Part shown: piece by piece, positions 33,732 to 42,821 of the stretch | Position numbering within the stretch: position 1 is the first letter of the stretch | How the letters are laid out: the number at the start of each line of letters is the position of its first letter | Source: JACADW01 sp963747985 | Lineage (GTDB): Bacteria; Acidobacteriota; UBA6911 | NCBI GenBank assembly: GCA_963747985.1 | Contig: CAVVHG010000002.1 | Span: 62,001-126,000 of the forward strand | Direction: 5' to 3' | Length of the DNA stretch: 64,000 bases | Translations under genes and position numbers: made by a program | Notes under the pieces: generated by a model | What the model was told of the DNA's origin: nothing | Seen by the model: only the letters and a program-made list of their open reading frames with translations | Database searches by the model: none

Positions 33732-34862
33732 TTGGTTTCCATTACGATGAAGCAGTTGCTGGAGGCCGGGGTGCACTTCGGCCACCAGACCAAGCGCTGG
33801 AACCCGAAGATGAAGGAGTACATCTTCGGTGAACGCAACGGCATTTACATCATCGATCTGCAGAAGAGCCTCAGGCTCTTCCGGAATGCCATCCAGTTCG
33901 TCTTCGAGCTGGGATGCCACGGCAAGGCGATCCTCTTTCTGGGCACGAAACGCCAGGCTCAGGACGTGATCCAGGAGGAAGCGGTCCGCTGCGGCATGTA
34001 CTACGTCAACCAGCGCTGGCTCGGCGGGCTCCTCACCAATTTCGTGACCATCCAGAAGAGCATCAAGCGGTTCCGCGAGCTGGAAACCATGCGCGCCGGC
34101 GGACAGTACGATCTGTTTTCCAAGAAAGAGGTGGCGCGGCTCGAACGGGAGCGCAAGAAACTCGAGAAGAACCTCTCGGGCATCAAGGAAATGGCCAGTT
34201 TGCCGGATGCCGTGTTCGTGGTGGACACGAACGCAGAATCCATTGCGATCAAAGAGGCCCGCAAACTCGGTATCCCGGTGATAGGGGTGGCCGACACCAA
34301 CTGTGATCCGGAGCAGGTCGACTACATCATACCGGGGAATGACGACGCGCTGCGCGCCATCCGCCTGATCGCCAACACCGTCTCCCAGGCGTACCTCGAC
34401 GGAAGAGCGGTGTTCGAAGCTCAGCAGAAGGAGCTGGCGGAGCAGATGGAGAAACAGAGGCAGATTCAGGCACAGCAGGCTGCCGCCGCACGTGAGGCCG
34501 CGGCCAGGGCTGCCGCTGAGGCGGCTGCACGCAGAGCGGCCGAGGGGAAGGTAGCCGCCGAGTCCGGGGCTCAGCCGGCTGAGGCCGGCGCCGCGGGCGA
34601 GGCTGCAGGCAGGCCCCGGACCACGATCAAGAGAACGCTGCAGCGCAAGACCAAGCCGAGGAAGACCGAGGCGGACGTGCAGGCTGAACCCGCTGCGGGT
34701 CAGGCAGAGGCTGAGGACCAGGTCGAGGCCTCCGGCGCGGGTCCTTCAGAAGTGCAAGCTGAACCCTCCCCGAGCCCGGTTTCCGAGGGCGCTTCAGAGC
34801 CGGCCGACGCGCCCGAGAGCGGCGCGGCGGGAGACGAGGGGCAGGAAGTCCAGGGCGACTGA
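33732..34862 (+). CDS. rpsB: Small-subunit ribosomal protein uS2 with long acidic/Ala tail
   Basis: Residues 1-240 are a normal uS2: MKQLLEAGVHFGHQTKRWNPKMKEYIFGERNGIYIIDLQK, NQRWLGGLLTNF, PDAVFVVDTNAE and GIPVIGVADTNCDP. The remaining ~135 residues form a low-complexity Ala/Glu/Gln/Pro extension (a coiled-coil-like QAAAAREAAARAAAEAAARRAA stretch split by basic patches such as RKTKPRKTE), making the protein about half again as long as the E. coli one. TTG start behind CCAGGAGG. It leads the rpsB-tsf-pyrH-frr group. Confidence 0.96.
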   Translation: MVSITMKQLLEAGVHFGHQTKRWNPKMKEYIFGERNGIYIIDLQKSLRLFRNAIQFVFELGCHGKAILFLGTKRQAQDVIQEEAVRCGMYYVNQRWLGGLLTNFVTIQKSIKRFRELETMRAGGQYDLFSKKEVARLERERKKLEKNLSGIKEMASLPDAVFVVDTNAESIAIKEARKLGIPVIGVADTNCDPEQVDYIIPGNDDALRAIRLIANTVSQAYLDGRAVFEAQQKELAEQMEKQRQIQAQQAAAAREAAARAAAEAAARRAAEGKVAAESGAQPAEAGAAGEAAGRPRTTIKRTLQRKTKPRKTEADVQAEPAAGQAEAEDQVEASGAGPSEVQAEPSPSPVSEGASEPADAPESGAAGDEGQEVQGD

Positions 34863-35011
34863 AGAACCGGTTGCCGCGCCCCGTATTTCCATTCAAGAGA
34901 GCCGAGCGGCCGTGAGGCCATGAGCCCGTCAGGCACGTTGCGCCGACTGCCTCGCGCCTTGCGCGCCACCATTGCAGAGACGGAACGGCCGATTCATGGA
35001 GGATCTGATCA

Positions 35012-35602
35012 ATGAACATTTCAGCCGAACTGGTTAAGGAACTGAGGGAAAAGACCGGAGTCGGCTTCATGGAGTGCAAAGCGGCGCTCCAGGAGGCCCA
35101 GGGCAATCTCGAGGAGGCCATCACCGTTCTCCGCAAGAAGGGGCTTTCTGCGGGGGCCAAGAAAGCGCATCGGGAAACCAAGGACGGTCTGATCGGCTCC
35201 TACGTCCACAACGGGAAGATCGGTGTTCTGGTGGAAGTCAACTGCGAGAGCGATTTTGTCGCCCGCAACACGGATTTCCAGGCGCTGGCGAAGGACATCG
35301 CCATGCACATAGCAGCCAGCGACCCTCGCTTCGTCCGCAAGGAGGACGTCGGGGAAGAAGTCCTCGCCAAGGAGCGCGAAATCCTCATGGCGCAGGCTCG
35401 TGCCACCGGCAAGCCGGAGAACGTCCTCGGCAAGATCGTGGAAGGCCGCATGTCCAAGTTCTACTCCGAGACATGCCTGCTCGAACAGCCGTTCGTGAAG
35501 GACCCGAGCATCACGGTTCGTGACCACATCGCCATACATATCCAGAAGATCGGCGAGAATATCCAGGTTCGCCGTTTCGTGCGTTTCAGGGTCGGCGAAT
35601 AG
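35012..35602 (+). CDS. tsf: Elongation factor Ts, short form
   Basis: The nucleotide exchange factor for EF-Tu. At 196 residues it is the short type lacking most of the C-terminal subdomain of the E. coli protein. Present are LVKELREKTGVGFMECKAALQEAQGN (UBA-like N-terminal domain) and the EF-Tu contact core GVLVEVNCESDFVARNTDFQ. GGAGGATC precedes ATG 35012. The 149-base gap from rpsB holds nothing I can name. Confidence 0.95.
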   Translation: MNISAELVKELREKTGVGFMECKAALQEAQGNLEEAITVLRKKGLSAGAKKAHRETKDGLIGSYVHNGKIGVLVEVNCESDFVARNTDFQALAKDIAMHIAASDPRFVRKEDVGEEVLAKEREILMAQARATGKPENVLGKIVEGRMSKFYSETCLLEQPFVKDPSITVRDHIAIHIQKIGENIQVRRFVRFRVGE

Positions 35603-35634
35603 CTACAAATCCCTGCCTTTCCGGCGGAGGGAAT

Positions 35635-36366
35635 ATGCAGGAATCCACCCGACGCAAACCCCGCTACAAGAGAGTGTTGTTGAAGTTGAGCGGAGAAGCC
35701 CTCATGGGGGGCCAGGGTTTCGGCGTCGACCCTCGCATGGCCGAACGCATCGCGGGTGAAATAGCGGAGATCCACCGGATCGGGCTCCAGGTGGCCGCCA
35801 CCGTGGGAGGTGGCAACATCGTACGCGGCATCTCCGTGAGTGCCGCCGGCATGGACAGGGTGAGCGGTGACTACATGGGAATGCTGGCCACCGTGATCAA
35901 TGCGCTCGCGTTGCAGAATGCACTCGAAAAGAAGGGCGTGTTTACCCGGGTCCAGTCGGCGATCGAGATGCGGGAGGTGGCCGAGCCATTCATCCGGCGC
36001 CGGGCCATCCGCCATCTGGAGAAGGGCCGGGTGGTGATCTTTGCCGCCGGCACCGGAAATCCATATTTCTCGACCGACACCGCTGCCGCCCTGCGCGCGA
36101 TCGAGATCGGCGCGGAGGCGATTCTAAAGGCGACAAAAGTCGACGGCATCTACGACTCGGATCCCGCGCTCAACACCTCCGCAAAACTGATAAAGAAGCT
36201 CACCTACAGGGAGGTGATTGCGCGGAACCTCAGAGTGATGGACACCACGGCCATCACGCTGTGCATGGAGAACGACCTGCCGATCGTGATATTCAACCTG
36301 CTCCACCGTGGTAATATCAAACGAGTTGTGATGGGATCGAAGACCGGCTCCGCAATATGCGCGTGA
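35635..36366 (+). CDS. pyrH: Uridylate kinase
   Basis: The 243-residue amino-acid-kinase-fold enzyme phosphorylates UMP. Motifs: YKRVLLKLSGEALMG, VGGGNIVRG, GDYMGMLATVINALAL, RRAIRHLEKGRVVIFAAGTGNPYFSTDTAA and AILKATKVDGIYDSDP. GGAGGGAAT precedes the ATG. Conserved order tsf-pyrH-frr is kept. Confidence 0.96.
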   Translation: MQESTRRKPRYKRVLLKLSGEALMGGQGFGVDPRMAERIAGEIAEIHRIGLQVAATVGGGNIVRGISVSAAGMDRVSGDYMGMLATVINALALQNALEKKGVFTRVQSAIEMREVAEPFIRRRAIRHLEKGRVVIFAAGTGNPYFSTDTAAALRAIEIGAEAILKATKVDGIYDSDPALNTSAKLIKKLTYREVIARNLRVMDTTAITLCMENDLPIVIFNLLHRGNIKRVVMGSKTGSAICA

Positions 36367-36420
36367 CTCAGTGACGGACGCCGGAGACGGCAAGTTCGTG
36401 GCCCTGCGCCAGGAGTGAAT

Positions 36421-36978
36421 ATGATCCGACAGACGATGGATTCGGCGAAGAAGCGAATGGAGAAATGCATAGAGGACATGCAGGCGAACCTGGCGTCGAT
36501 CCGGACCGGGCGGGCATCCATCACGCTGCTGGATCACATCCAGGCGAGCTACTACGGAACGGCGACTCCCCTCAACCAGATGGCGTCCCTGTCAACGCCG
36601 GACCCGCAGATGATCGTCATTCAGCCCTGGGATCCTTCGACCATTCCGGCGATCGAGAAGGCGATTCTCGCGTCGGATCTCGGGCTGACGCCGACCAACG
36701 ACGGGAAGGTCATCCGGCTGCCGATTCCTCCGTTGACCGAGGAGCGTCGCAAGCAGCTCGCCAAGGGCGTCGGGCATGTCGGGGAGCAGCACCGCGTCGC
36801 CATCAGGCAGGTCAGGCACGACGCCAACGATGAGATCAAGAAACTGCGGAAGGACAAGGAGATCTCCGAAGACGAAGAGAAGGACAGCCTCAAGAAGATC
36901 CAGGATCTCACCAACGACCACATCGCCCGGGTCGATGCCTTGCTGAAGAAGAAAGAGGCCGAGATCCTCGAGATCTAG
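36421..36978 (+). CDS. frr: Ribosome recycling factor
   Basis: The 185-residue factor splits post-termination ribosomes with EF-G. It has KRMEKCIEDMQANLASIRTGRAS, GTATPLNQMASLSTPDP, LTEERRKQLAK and the C-terminal helix of domain I. CAGGAG lies just before ATG 36421; a GTG two codons upstream is possible. It ends the rpsB-tsf-pyrH-frr group. Confidence 0.96.
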   Translation: MIRQTMDSAKKRMEKCIEDMQANLASIRTGRASITLLDHIQASYYGTATPLNQMASLSTPDPQMIVIQPWDPSTIPAIEKAILASDLGLTPTNDGKVIRLPIPPLTEERRKQLAKGVGHVGEQHRVAIRQVRHDANDEIKKLRKDKEISEDEEKDSLKKIQDLTNDHIARVDALLKKKEAEILEI

Positions 36979-37074
36979 GAGTCGGCTGCTGGAACGCCGA
37001 TGCAAACACTTGCACGGCCTTCGGGAAGCCGCTGAAACCAACCCGATTCGGTATGGGCCGGCAGGTGGAAATCA

Positions 37075-37740
37075 ATGCTGGAGTCTCTTAACGATGCCTT
37101 CCACACCCTCACGGATGTGGAAGGCTTGATCCGGTGGGGCGGGACCGCGCTCGTATGCCTCATCGTGTTTGTCGAAACCGGCCTGTTCGTCGGTTTCTTC
37201 CTGCCCGGCGATTCGCTTCTCGTGACGGCCGGTGTCTTCGCCGCCGCGGGCCACCTGGACCTCGCGGCGCTCCTTACGCTCGTTTCTCTCTGCGCCTTCG
37301 CCGGTGACCAGCTGGGGTACCTCATAGGCCACCACGCAGGCGAGGCTCTCTACCGGCGCGATGATTCGTTCCTGTTCAGGAAGAAGCACCTCCAGCGCGC
37401 CCATGACTTCTACGACAGATACGGCGGGAAGACAGTCATTTTGGCCCGTTACGTGCCGATCGTGCGCACTTTTGCACCCGCGGTCGCAGGCGCCGCAGCC
37501 ATGCCCTACCGGCGATACGTGAGCTACAGCGTGATCGGTGGACCGCTCTGGGTGGGCAGTATGGCTCTGACCGGTTACTTCCTGGGTTCCGCCGTCCCTG
37601 ACATCAACCAGAATATCCACCTCGTCATCATCGCGGTGGTATTCATCTCCTTCCTTCCTGCGATCTTCGAGGTGCTGCGGCACCGCCGGCGAAAACCCCC
37701 TGCGGCCGTCCCGGAGGAGAGGGAAATGCGTCCGTCGTGA
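37075..37740 (+). CDS. DedA-family membrane protein
   Basis: The 221-residue protein has the DedA signatures FVETGLFVGFFLPGDSLLVTAG and GDQLGYLIGHHAGEALY, plus FYDRYGGKTVILARYVPIVRTFAPAVAGAAAMPYRRY, with about four to five helices. DedA/UbiH-like proteins are linked to flipping of undecaprenyl phosphate or phosphatidylethanolamine and to membrane potential. GCAGGTGGAA precedes ATG 37075. It is probably in the frr transcript or alone; the 96-base gap shows no clear promoter. Confidence 0.93.
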   Translation: MLESLNDAFHTLTDVEGLIRWGGTALVCLIVFVETGLFVGFFLPGDSLLVTAGVFAAAGHLDLAALLTLVSLCAFAGDQLGYLIGHHAGEALYRRDDSFLFRKKHLQRAHDFYDRYGGKTVILARYVPIVRTFAPAVAGAAAMPYRRYVSYSVIGGPLWVGSMALTGYFLGSAVPDINQNIHLVIIAVVFISFLPAIFEVLRHRRRKPPAAVPEEREMRPS

Positions 37741-37797
37741 CGCAGCTGCCTCCCGGCCCTGCGCTCGCGGAAGTCGCGTCCGGTTGAGCGCCGCGGA

Positions 37798-37826
37798 TTG
37801 ATGGGGACGCCCCCTGCGAGTACGAT
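37798..37826 (+). promoter_or_regulatory. Candidate efp promoter
   Basis: TTGATG (37798-37803) and TACGAT (37821-37826) with a 17-base spacer lie about 37 bases before the efp start codon. Confidence 0.4.
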
Positions 37827-37862
37827 AGATAACTGATCAATGGAATTTCGAGGCACACTGTG

Positions 37863-38426
37863 ATGATAGCTGCAACGCAGATCAAGAGGGGAATGGCCAT
37901 AAAGCTCAACAGCGAGCTCTATCGCGTCTTTTCTTTTCAGCACATCACGCCGGGTAACTGGCGCGGGATGGTGCAAACCAAGCTCAAGTCCATGAAGACG
38001 GGGTCCATCATCGAGCACCGTTTCCGCTCTGAGGATCGCGTCGAGCAGGCCTATCTTGAAACCCACGAGATGGAGTACCTCTATTCCGACGGTACGGACT
38101 ACCACTTCATGAACACCGAAAGCTTCGAGCAGGTGCATCTGCCGGCGGACCTGCTGGAAGATGCCATCCCGTACATGATCCCCAACATAAAACTCCAGGT
38201 GGTTTACTGCGAAGGTAAACCGATCGGCGTCGAACTGCCTGCCTCCGTCGAGATGAAGGTTGTGAGAACGGAGCCTGCACTTCGCGGCGCGACGGTCAGC
38301 AATGTGAACAAGCCTGCCACCCTCGAGACCGGCCTGGTAATCCAGGTTCCACCCTTCATCAACGAAGGCGAGCTGATTCGCGTGGACACCAGCGACGGGA
38401 AGTACCTCGAGCGCGTCAAGTCCTGA
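37863..38426 (+). CDS. efp: Elongation factor P with substituted tip residue
   Basis: EF-P relieves ribosome stalling at polyproline. The 187-residue, three-domain protein is complete (KOW-like domain I, OB domains II and III, ending GELIRVDTSDGKYLERVKS). The domain I tip reads TPGNWRG: Asn32 sits where E. coli has the modified Lys34 (PGKGQ), with Arg34 two residues later. No epmA, epmB, earP or ymfI homologue is in the window. A GTG codon directly precedes ATG 37863. Confidence 0.95.
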   Translation: MIAATQIKRGMAIKLNSELYRVFSFQHITPGNWRGMVQTKLKSMKTGSIIEHRFRSEDRVEQAYLETHEMEYLYSDGTDYHFMNTESFEQVHLPADLLEDAIPYMIPNIKLQVVYCEGKPIGVELPASVEMKVVRTEPALRGATVSNVNKPATLETGLVIQVPPFINEGELIRVDTSDGKYLERVKS

Positions 38427-38474
38427 GCGGCCTGGTATTGCACAGCCAGATAGTCTCGAATCGGCCGGAGCCAT

Positions 38475-38533
38475 CAGCTCTCAGCAGTCGGCGATCAGCA
38501 AGACGAAGGCGGACTGCTGACGGCTGAAAGCTG
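38475..38533. repeat. Imperfect inverted repeat, TCAGC type
   Basis: Eighteen-base arms (38475-38492 and 38516-38533) are inverted copies with three mismatches, built on CAGCT(C/T)TCAGC. Similar TCAGC-rich palindromes are scattered in many bacterial genomes. It lies in the 190-base gap between efp and speA. Confidence 0.5.
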
Positions 38534-38619
38534 CGGGTGGACGGGATACGTCGTTGATTTCCATCTTTCCGTCTGTTACCTTTCGTGCCCGATTGGACCA
38601 GAAGGGAGGTGACGGACGG

Positions 38620-40536
38620 ATGAAGGAGTTGACCCAGGCCCTTCGGCTTTCTCCAAGCGAGATTCCCAACCGCATTTACGGCGTCGGCAACTGGGGTGCC
38701 GGCTACTTCGGAGTCAGCGAACAGGGCAGTCTCACCGTCCACCCGACACGGAATCCGCTGGTGGGCGTGGAAGTCGTCTCCCTGATACAGATGCTGAATC
38801 AGCGGAGGGTCTCACCGCCATTCCTCTTCCGGTTCCCTCAAATCCTGGATGCGCAGATCAAGGAGTTTCACGAGGCGTTCCGCAGTTCCATAGCGGAGTT
38901 CGGCTATGCTGCGCGTCATCGGGGCGTGTTCCCGATGAAGGTCAACCAGACCCGGAGCGTCGTCGAGCGGCTCATGGCTGCGGGCTACCGTTACGAGTAC
39001 GGGCTCGAGGTCGGAACCAAGGCCGAGCTTGCGGCGGCTCTCACCATCTCGCTTCATCCGAACGCACTGCTGATCTGCAATGGCGTAAAGGACCGCATGT
39101 TCCTGGAATGGGCGATCCAGTCCTCCAAGATCGGCAAGAACCCGCTGATCGTCCTCGAGGAGGTCTCCGACCTGCTCAAGGTCAACGAGATGGCCACATC
39201 GCTCCAGATGCGACCCAACCTCGGGATACGCGTGCGCGTCTTTTCCCGCGGTGCCGGCAAGTGGGAGGAGTCGGGAGGTGAAACCTCGAAGTTCGGCATC
39301 AACACGATCCAGCTGCTGGACTGCCTGAGACTGGCGAACGAGAATCAGATGGCCCGGCAGGTCAAGATGCTGCATTTCCACATCGGGTCGCAGATAACCG
39401 ATATCCGCAGAATCAAGAGTGCGATCAAGGAAGCAGCTCGCGTCTACGCCAAAGTCCAGAAGATGGGGTATCCCGTTGAGTTCCTCAACGTAGGCGGCGG
39501 CCTCGGGGTGGACTATGACGGCAGCCGCACCGCATCGGATTTCAGCGTAAATTACAGCGTCCAGGAATTCACGAACGACATCGTCTACACCATCAACGAA
39601 ATCTGCCAGTCCGAGAATGTCCCGCCCCCCACCATTGTTACGGAGAGCGGCCGCGCCGTGACGGCGCACCACGCGATGATCGTGATGAACGTGATCCGCA
39701 CGCTCAATCCCGGTCTGGGCGGCACGGAGATCAATCCGTCCAAGGTGGATTCCGAGGTGGTGCTGGAGATGATGGATCTATACAAGGAGATCAACCCCAA
39801 GAATTTCCGCGAGTACTATCACGATGCGCTGCAGCATCGCGAAGAACTGCAGTCGCTTTTCAATCTGGGCTACCTGAACCTTCAGAACCGCGCACAGGGA
39901 GAGTGGCTTTTCTGGGAAATCTGCCGCAAGGCGATCAAGTTCTCCCGATCGCTTAAGGAGCGCCCGGAAGAATTTGCCGACCTGGAGAACATACTCGCGA
40001 GCAAGTACATCTGCAATTTCTCGGTCTTCCAGTCGGTGCCCGACACGTGGGCACTGGATCAGCTGTTCCCCATCATCCCGATCACCCGGTTGAATGAGGA
40101 GCCGACCGAGCGGGCCACTCTCTGCGATATCACGTGTGATTCCGATGGGCAGATCGACAAGTTCGTCGACCTGCGCGACGTGAAGCAGGCCCTTGAACTG
40201 CACGGCGTCAACTCGGAGCCCTATTACCTTGCCATCCCCCTGGTGGGTGCCTACCAGGAATCCCTGGGGATGAACCATAACCTTCTCGGGTCGTCCAATG
40301 AAGCGCATTTTCTCCTGGATGACGCGGGGCGCGCACACCTGGAGAGGGTGGACCGCGGCGATTCCGTTCAGAGTGTGCTCGCTACCGCCGGATACGACGG
40401 CCAGGACCTGGCCGAAGGGTTCAGCAAGGCCGTGGAAGCGGCTGAAGGGCAGGGAAAGGTCACTCCTGAAGAAGGGCGGGCCCTGATCAGCGCCTACGAG
40501 GGTGCGCTCGAGTCCTACACCTACCTCGAGGACTAG
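38620..40536 (+). CDS. speA: Biosynthetic arginine decarboxylase
   Basis: A PLP enzyme that makes agmatine from arginine, the entry to spermidine by the agmatine route. The 638-residue protein is near the E. coli length. It shows IYGVGNWGAGYFGVS, the PLP lysine Lys107 in GVFPMKVNQ, LHFHIGSQITDIRRI, LNVGGGLGVDYDGS, TESGRAVTAHHA and ITCDSDGQIDKF. GGGAGGTGA precedes ATG 38620, which is preferred over 38554. No agmatinase or agmatine deiminase is nearby. Confidence 0.95.
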   Translation: MKELTQALRLSPSEIPNRIYGVGNWGAGYFGVSEQGSLTVHPTRNPLVGVEVVSLIQMLNQRRVSPPFLFRFPQILDAQIKEFHEAFRSSIAEFGYAARHRGVFPMKVNQTRSVVERLMAAGYRYEYGLEVGTKAELAAALTISLHPNALLICNGVKDRMFLEWAIQSSKIGKNPLIVLEEVSDLLKVNEMATSLQMRPNLGIRVRVFSRGAGKWEESGGETSKFGINTIQLLDCLRLANENQMARQVKMLHFHIGSQITDIRRIKSAIKEAARVYAKVQKMGYPVEFLNVGGGLGVDYDGSRTASDFSVNYSVQEFTNDIVYTINEICQSENVPPPTIVTESGRAVTAHHAMIVMNVIRTLNPGLGGTEINPSKVDSEVVLEMMDLYKEINPKNFREYYHDALQHREELQSLFNLGYLNLQNRAQGEWLFWEICRKAIKFSRSLKERPEEFADLENILASKYICNFSVFQSVPDTWALDQLFPIIPITRLNEEPTERATLCDITCDSDGQIDKFVDLRDVKQALELHGVNSEPYYLAIPLVGAYQESLGMNHNLLGSSNEAHFLLDDAGRAHLERVDRGDSVQSVLATAGYDGQDLAEGFSKAVEAAEGQGKVTPEEGRALISAYEGALESYTYLED

Positions 40537-40611
40537 CGTCGCAACAGCCGGCAGCGCGCGTCGCGGAAACGGGTACGCGCCGCTCAGATGGTGTGCCGTC
40601 CGCAGGTTCCG

Positions 40612-40655
40612 CGGTCCCGGGGTCGGCATCGGGGTCGCAATCGGTATCGGTATTC
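40612..40655. repeat. Degenerate GGNATC/GATNCC hexamer tract
   Basis: A run of imperfect repeats of the form GGTCGGCATCGGGGTCGCAA and then TCGGTATCGGTATTC lies between the convergent speA and argH genes. A related tract occurs at 56905-57048. A 16-base perfect palindrome, TCGCTACC/GGTAGCGA, follows at 40703-40718 and could end transcription in both directions. Confidence 0.45.
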
Positions 40656-40812
40656 GAGACCAGGATGCGCCGGCAAACCTCGGGGTTGAGCCTGTCCCGC
40701 GCTCGCTACCGGTAGCGACCCCAATCCCGACGGCAGGCGCCGTTCACCCCGCCGTGCGGGGCAGGGACGAGCAAGTTCTCCCGGACCTGGCCGTTGACTT
40801 CATCCACTGCAC

Positions 40813-42204
40813 TCAAGCACTGATTCTCTTTCGGAAGAGCCGCAGCGCGCGCCGGACCTGGCTCGCCGACGTCCCTCCCGTCTCGGAGCGGCGCGCGACG
40901 ACCGACTCGGGCTTGAGACACGTGTACAAATCGCGCCGGAACAGCGGCGAAATCCGCCTGTATTCTTCCAGCGGCAGATCCTCGAGCGTGAGGCCCAGGT
41001 CGATGGCCCGGCGAACGACGCGTCCCGCAATTCCGTGCGCCTCCCGGAACGGAACCTTGCGCGAGACGAGATAGTCAGCAAGGTCCGTCGCGGCCAGATA
41101 ACCCTCAGCGGCACAGGCACGCATGCGATCGGGGCGGAAATCGACCGTGTCCAGCACGAGGTTGAGCACACGCAGGCAGGACATCGCGGTCCGGGTTGCG
41201 TCGAAAAGACCTTCTTTGTCTTCCTGCAGATCCTTGTTATAGGTCATGGGCAGCCCCTTGAGGACCGTCAACATGGCCACAAGATGCCCGTAAATGCGAC
41301 CGGTCTTGCCGCGCACCAGTTCCAGCGCGTCTGGGTTCTTCTTCTGGGGCATCAGGCTGCTTCCCGAGGCCACCCTGTCCGACATCCGGACAAACCCGAA
41401 CTCCGACGAGCCGTAGAGGATAAGGTCTTCCGACAAGCGGCTCATGTGCATCATCAAGATGCTCGCGAAGCACAGGAAGTCGAGCACAAAATCCCGGTCG
41501 GAGACCGCATCCATGCTGTTTGCCGAAGCCGCCCGAAAGCCGAGATCGAGGGCCAGCGCCTTCCGGTCGACGTGATAGGCGGTCCCGGCCAGCGCCCCCG
41601 AACCCAGCGGGCACACATCCATTCGTCCGACCGACTGCCGCAGCCTCTCACGGTCCCTCAGGAACATTTCTCCGTACGATAGCAGGTAGTGCGCGAGCAG
41701 GACCGGCTGCGCTCCCTGGAGGTGCGTATAGCCGGGGAGGATGGCTGCGCCATGGCGCTCCGCCAGTCCGGCGATCGTGGACAGGAGCCGATTCAATGCG
41801 TTTTCGAAATCCGCGCACTTCCGCTTCAGGTGAATGCGCAAATCGGTTGCCACCTGGTCGTTGCGGCTGCGCCCCGTGTGCAACTTGAGCGCCAGCCTGC
41901 CGACGATTTTCCTCAGCGACGTCTCGACGTAGGTGTGGACATCTTCTGCCCCGCTCGCGATGATACGGCGCGGGTCCCGCTGGTGTTCCAGCAGTACTTC
42001 ACGGAGAGCCGATGCGAGCCTCCCCTGCTCACGCCGGGTGATCACTCCGGCGCGCGCGAGCGCGCGGGACCAGGCGATGCTTCCCTGGATGTCCGCCTCG
42101 ATCATTTCCCGGTCGAAGGGGAGGGAATCGTTAAAGGCGGCGAAAAACGGATCTTCCTCCTCTGTAAACCGCCCGCCCCACAGCTTTTTTCGTGTCATAC
42201 TCAT
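40813..42204 (-). CDS. argH: Argininosuccinate lyase
   Basis: The last enzyme of arginine synthesis, splitting argininosuccinate to arginine and fumarate. The 463-residue protein shows KLWGGRFTEEEDPFFAAFN, TGRSRNDQVATDLR, HLQGAQPVLLAH and the superfamily signature GSSLMPQKKNPD, whose serine is the catalytic residue. ATG 42204 is preceded by GGAATGG; ATG 42198 is also possible. It converges on speA, which consumes arginine; argG is not here. Confidence 0.96.
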   Translation of the reverse strand: MSMTRKKLWGGRFTEEEDPFFAAFNDSLPFDREMIEADIQGSIAWSRALARAGVITRREQGRLASALREVLLEHQRDPRRIIASGAEDVHTYVETSLRKIVGRLALKLHTGRSRNDQVATDLRIHLKRKCADFENALNRLLSTIAGLAERHGAAILPGYTHLQGAQPVLLAHYLLSYGEMFLRDRERLRQSVGRMDVCPLGSGALAGTAYHVDRKALALDLGFRAASANSMDAVSDRDFVLDFLCFASILMMHMSRLSEDLILYGSSEFGFVRMSDRVASGSSLMPQKKNPDALELVRGKTGRIYGHLVAMLTVLKGLPMTYNKDLQEDKEGLFDATRTAMSCLRVLNLVLDTVDFRPDRMRACAAEGYLAATDLADYLVSRKVPFREAHGIAGRVVRRAIDLGLTLEDLPLEEYRRISPLFRRDLYTCLKPESVVARRSETGGTSASQVRRALRLFRKRISA

Positions 42205-42821
42205 ACCATTCCGGGTAGAAACGGAGTTGGAGCGGCACGGTGCCAGGTCACACATGGAACTGGCTCGTACCGCCGGGACTTCAACGTGCCGGCCCTTCGG
42301 GATAGCAGCCTCTCTTGGACGGGAGAACCCGGAGCCCTTGCGCTCCGGTCTCAACCCTGATGCCCCTCCACCGGTCGCCGTGCCTCTTCCGGGGGTAGTA
42401 CCCAGGATGATACTGATTGCGCATCCGATCGGAAGTCGTGCGGCGCATCCTGTCCGGTTCTCTCGGGCTTCGCACGGTAAAGGCTTCCCCCCCGGGCGAA
42501 TGTGTCAGTTCCCGAAGCAGCGCGCGTGGTTTCACGTCCGCGCTCGTCTTCTGGAAGAATCGACTCCACGCCGACAGCAAAAAGCCCCACCGCCTGCCCC
42601 CGCAGTCGCTCGATGGTATCCTCGAGGTGACCGTTTCGATGAGCAGATAACATGGCTGCAAGGCCGGTGCCGGTCGGCCCGGCGTCGCACCAATTCTAAC
42701 CCAAAGTCACATAGAGATCAGCAGGCGCGGACATCCGGGTGAGCCTCGCCGAGGCGCACGATGTCCACGTGGGCGGCACGACCCGCGTTGCGGCTGCGGA
42801 GACAGGGTTACAGCCGGAAAT
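42205..42821. other. 617-base stretch without a supported gene
   Basis: Open frames exist on both strands (for instance a minus-strand one at 42351-42653 of 100 codons), but none has a recognisable domain, a good ribosome binding site or a coding-like composition. The segment should hold the argH promoter and the 3' untranslated end of the NtrC-type regulator. It may contain a decayed gene. Confidence 0.5.

Noticed and set aside
42351..42653. Minus-strand frame whose start (SAHRNGHLEDTIERLRG) faintly recalls an aminotransferase end
   Set aside because: The resemblance is short, about 75 unrelated codons follow, and no ribosome binding site is seen; at most a decayed gene.
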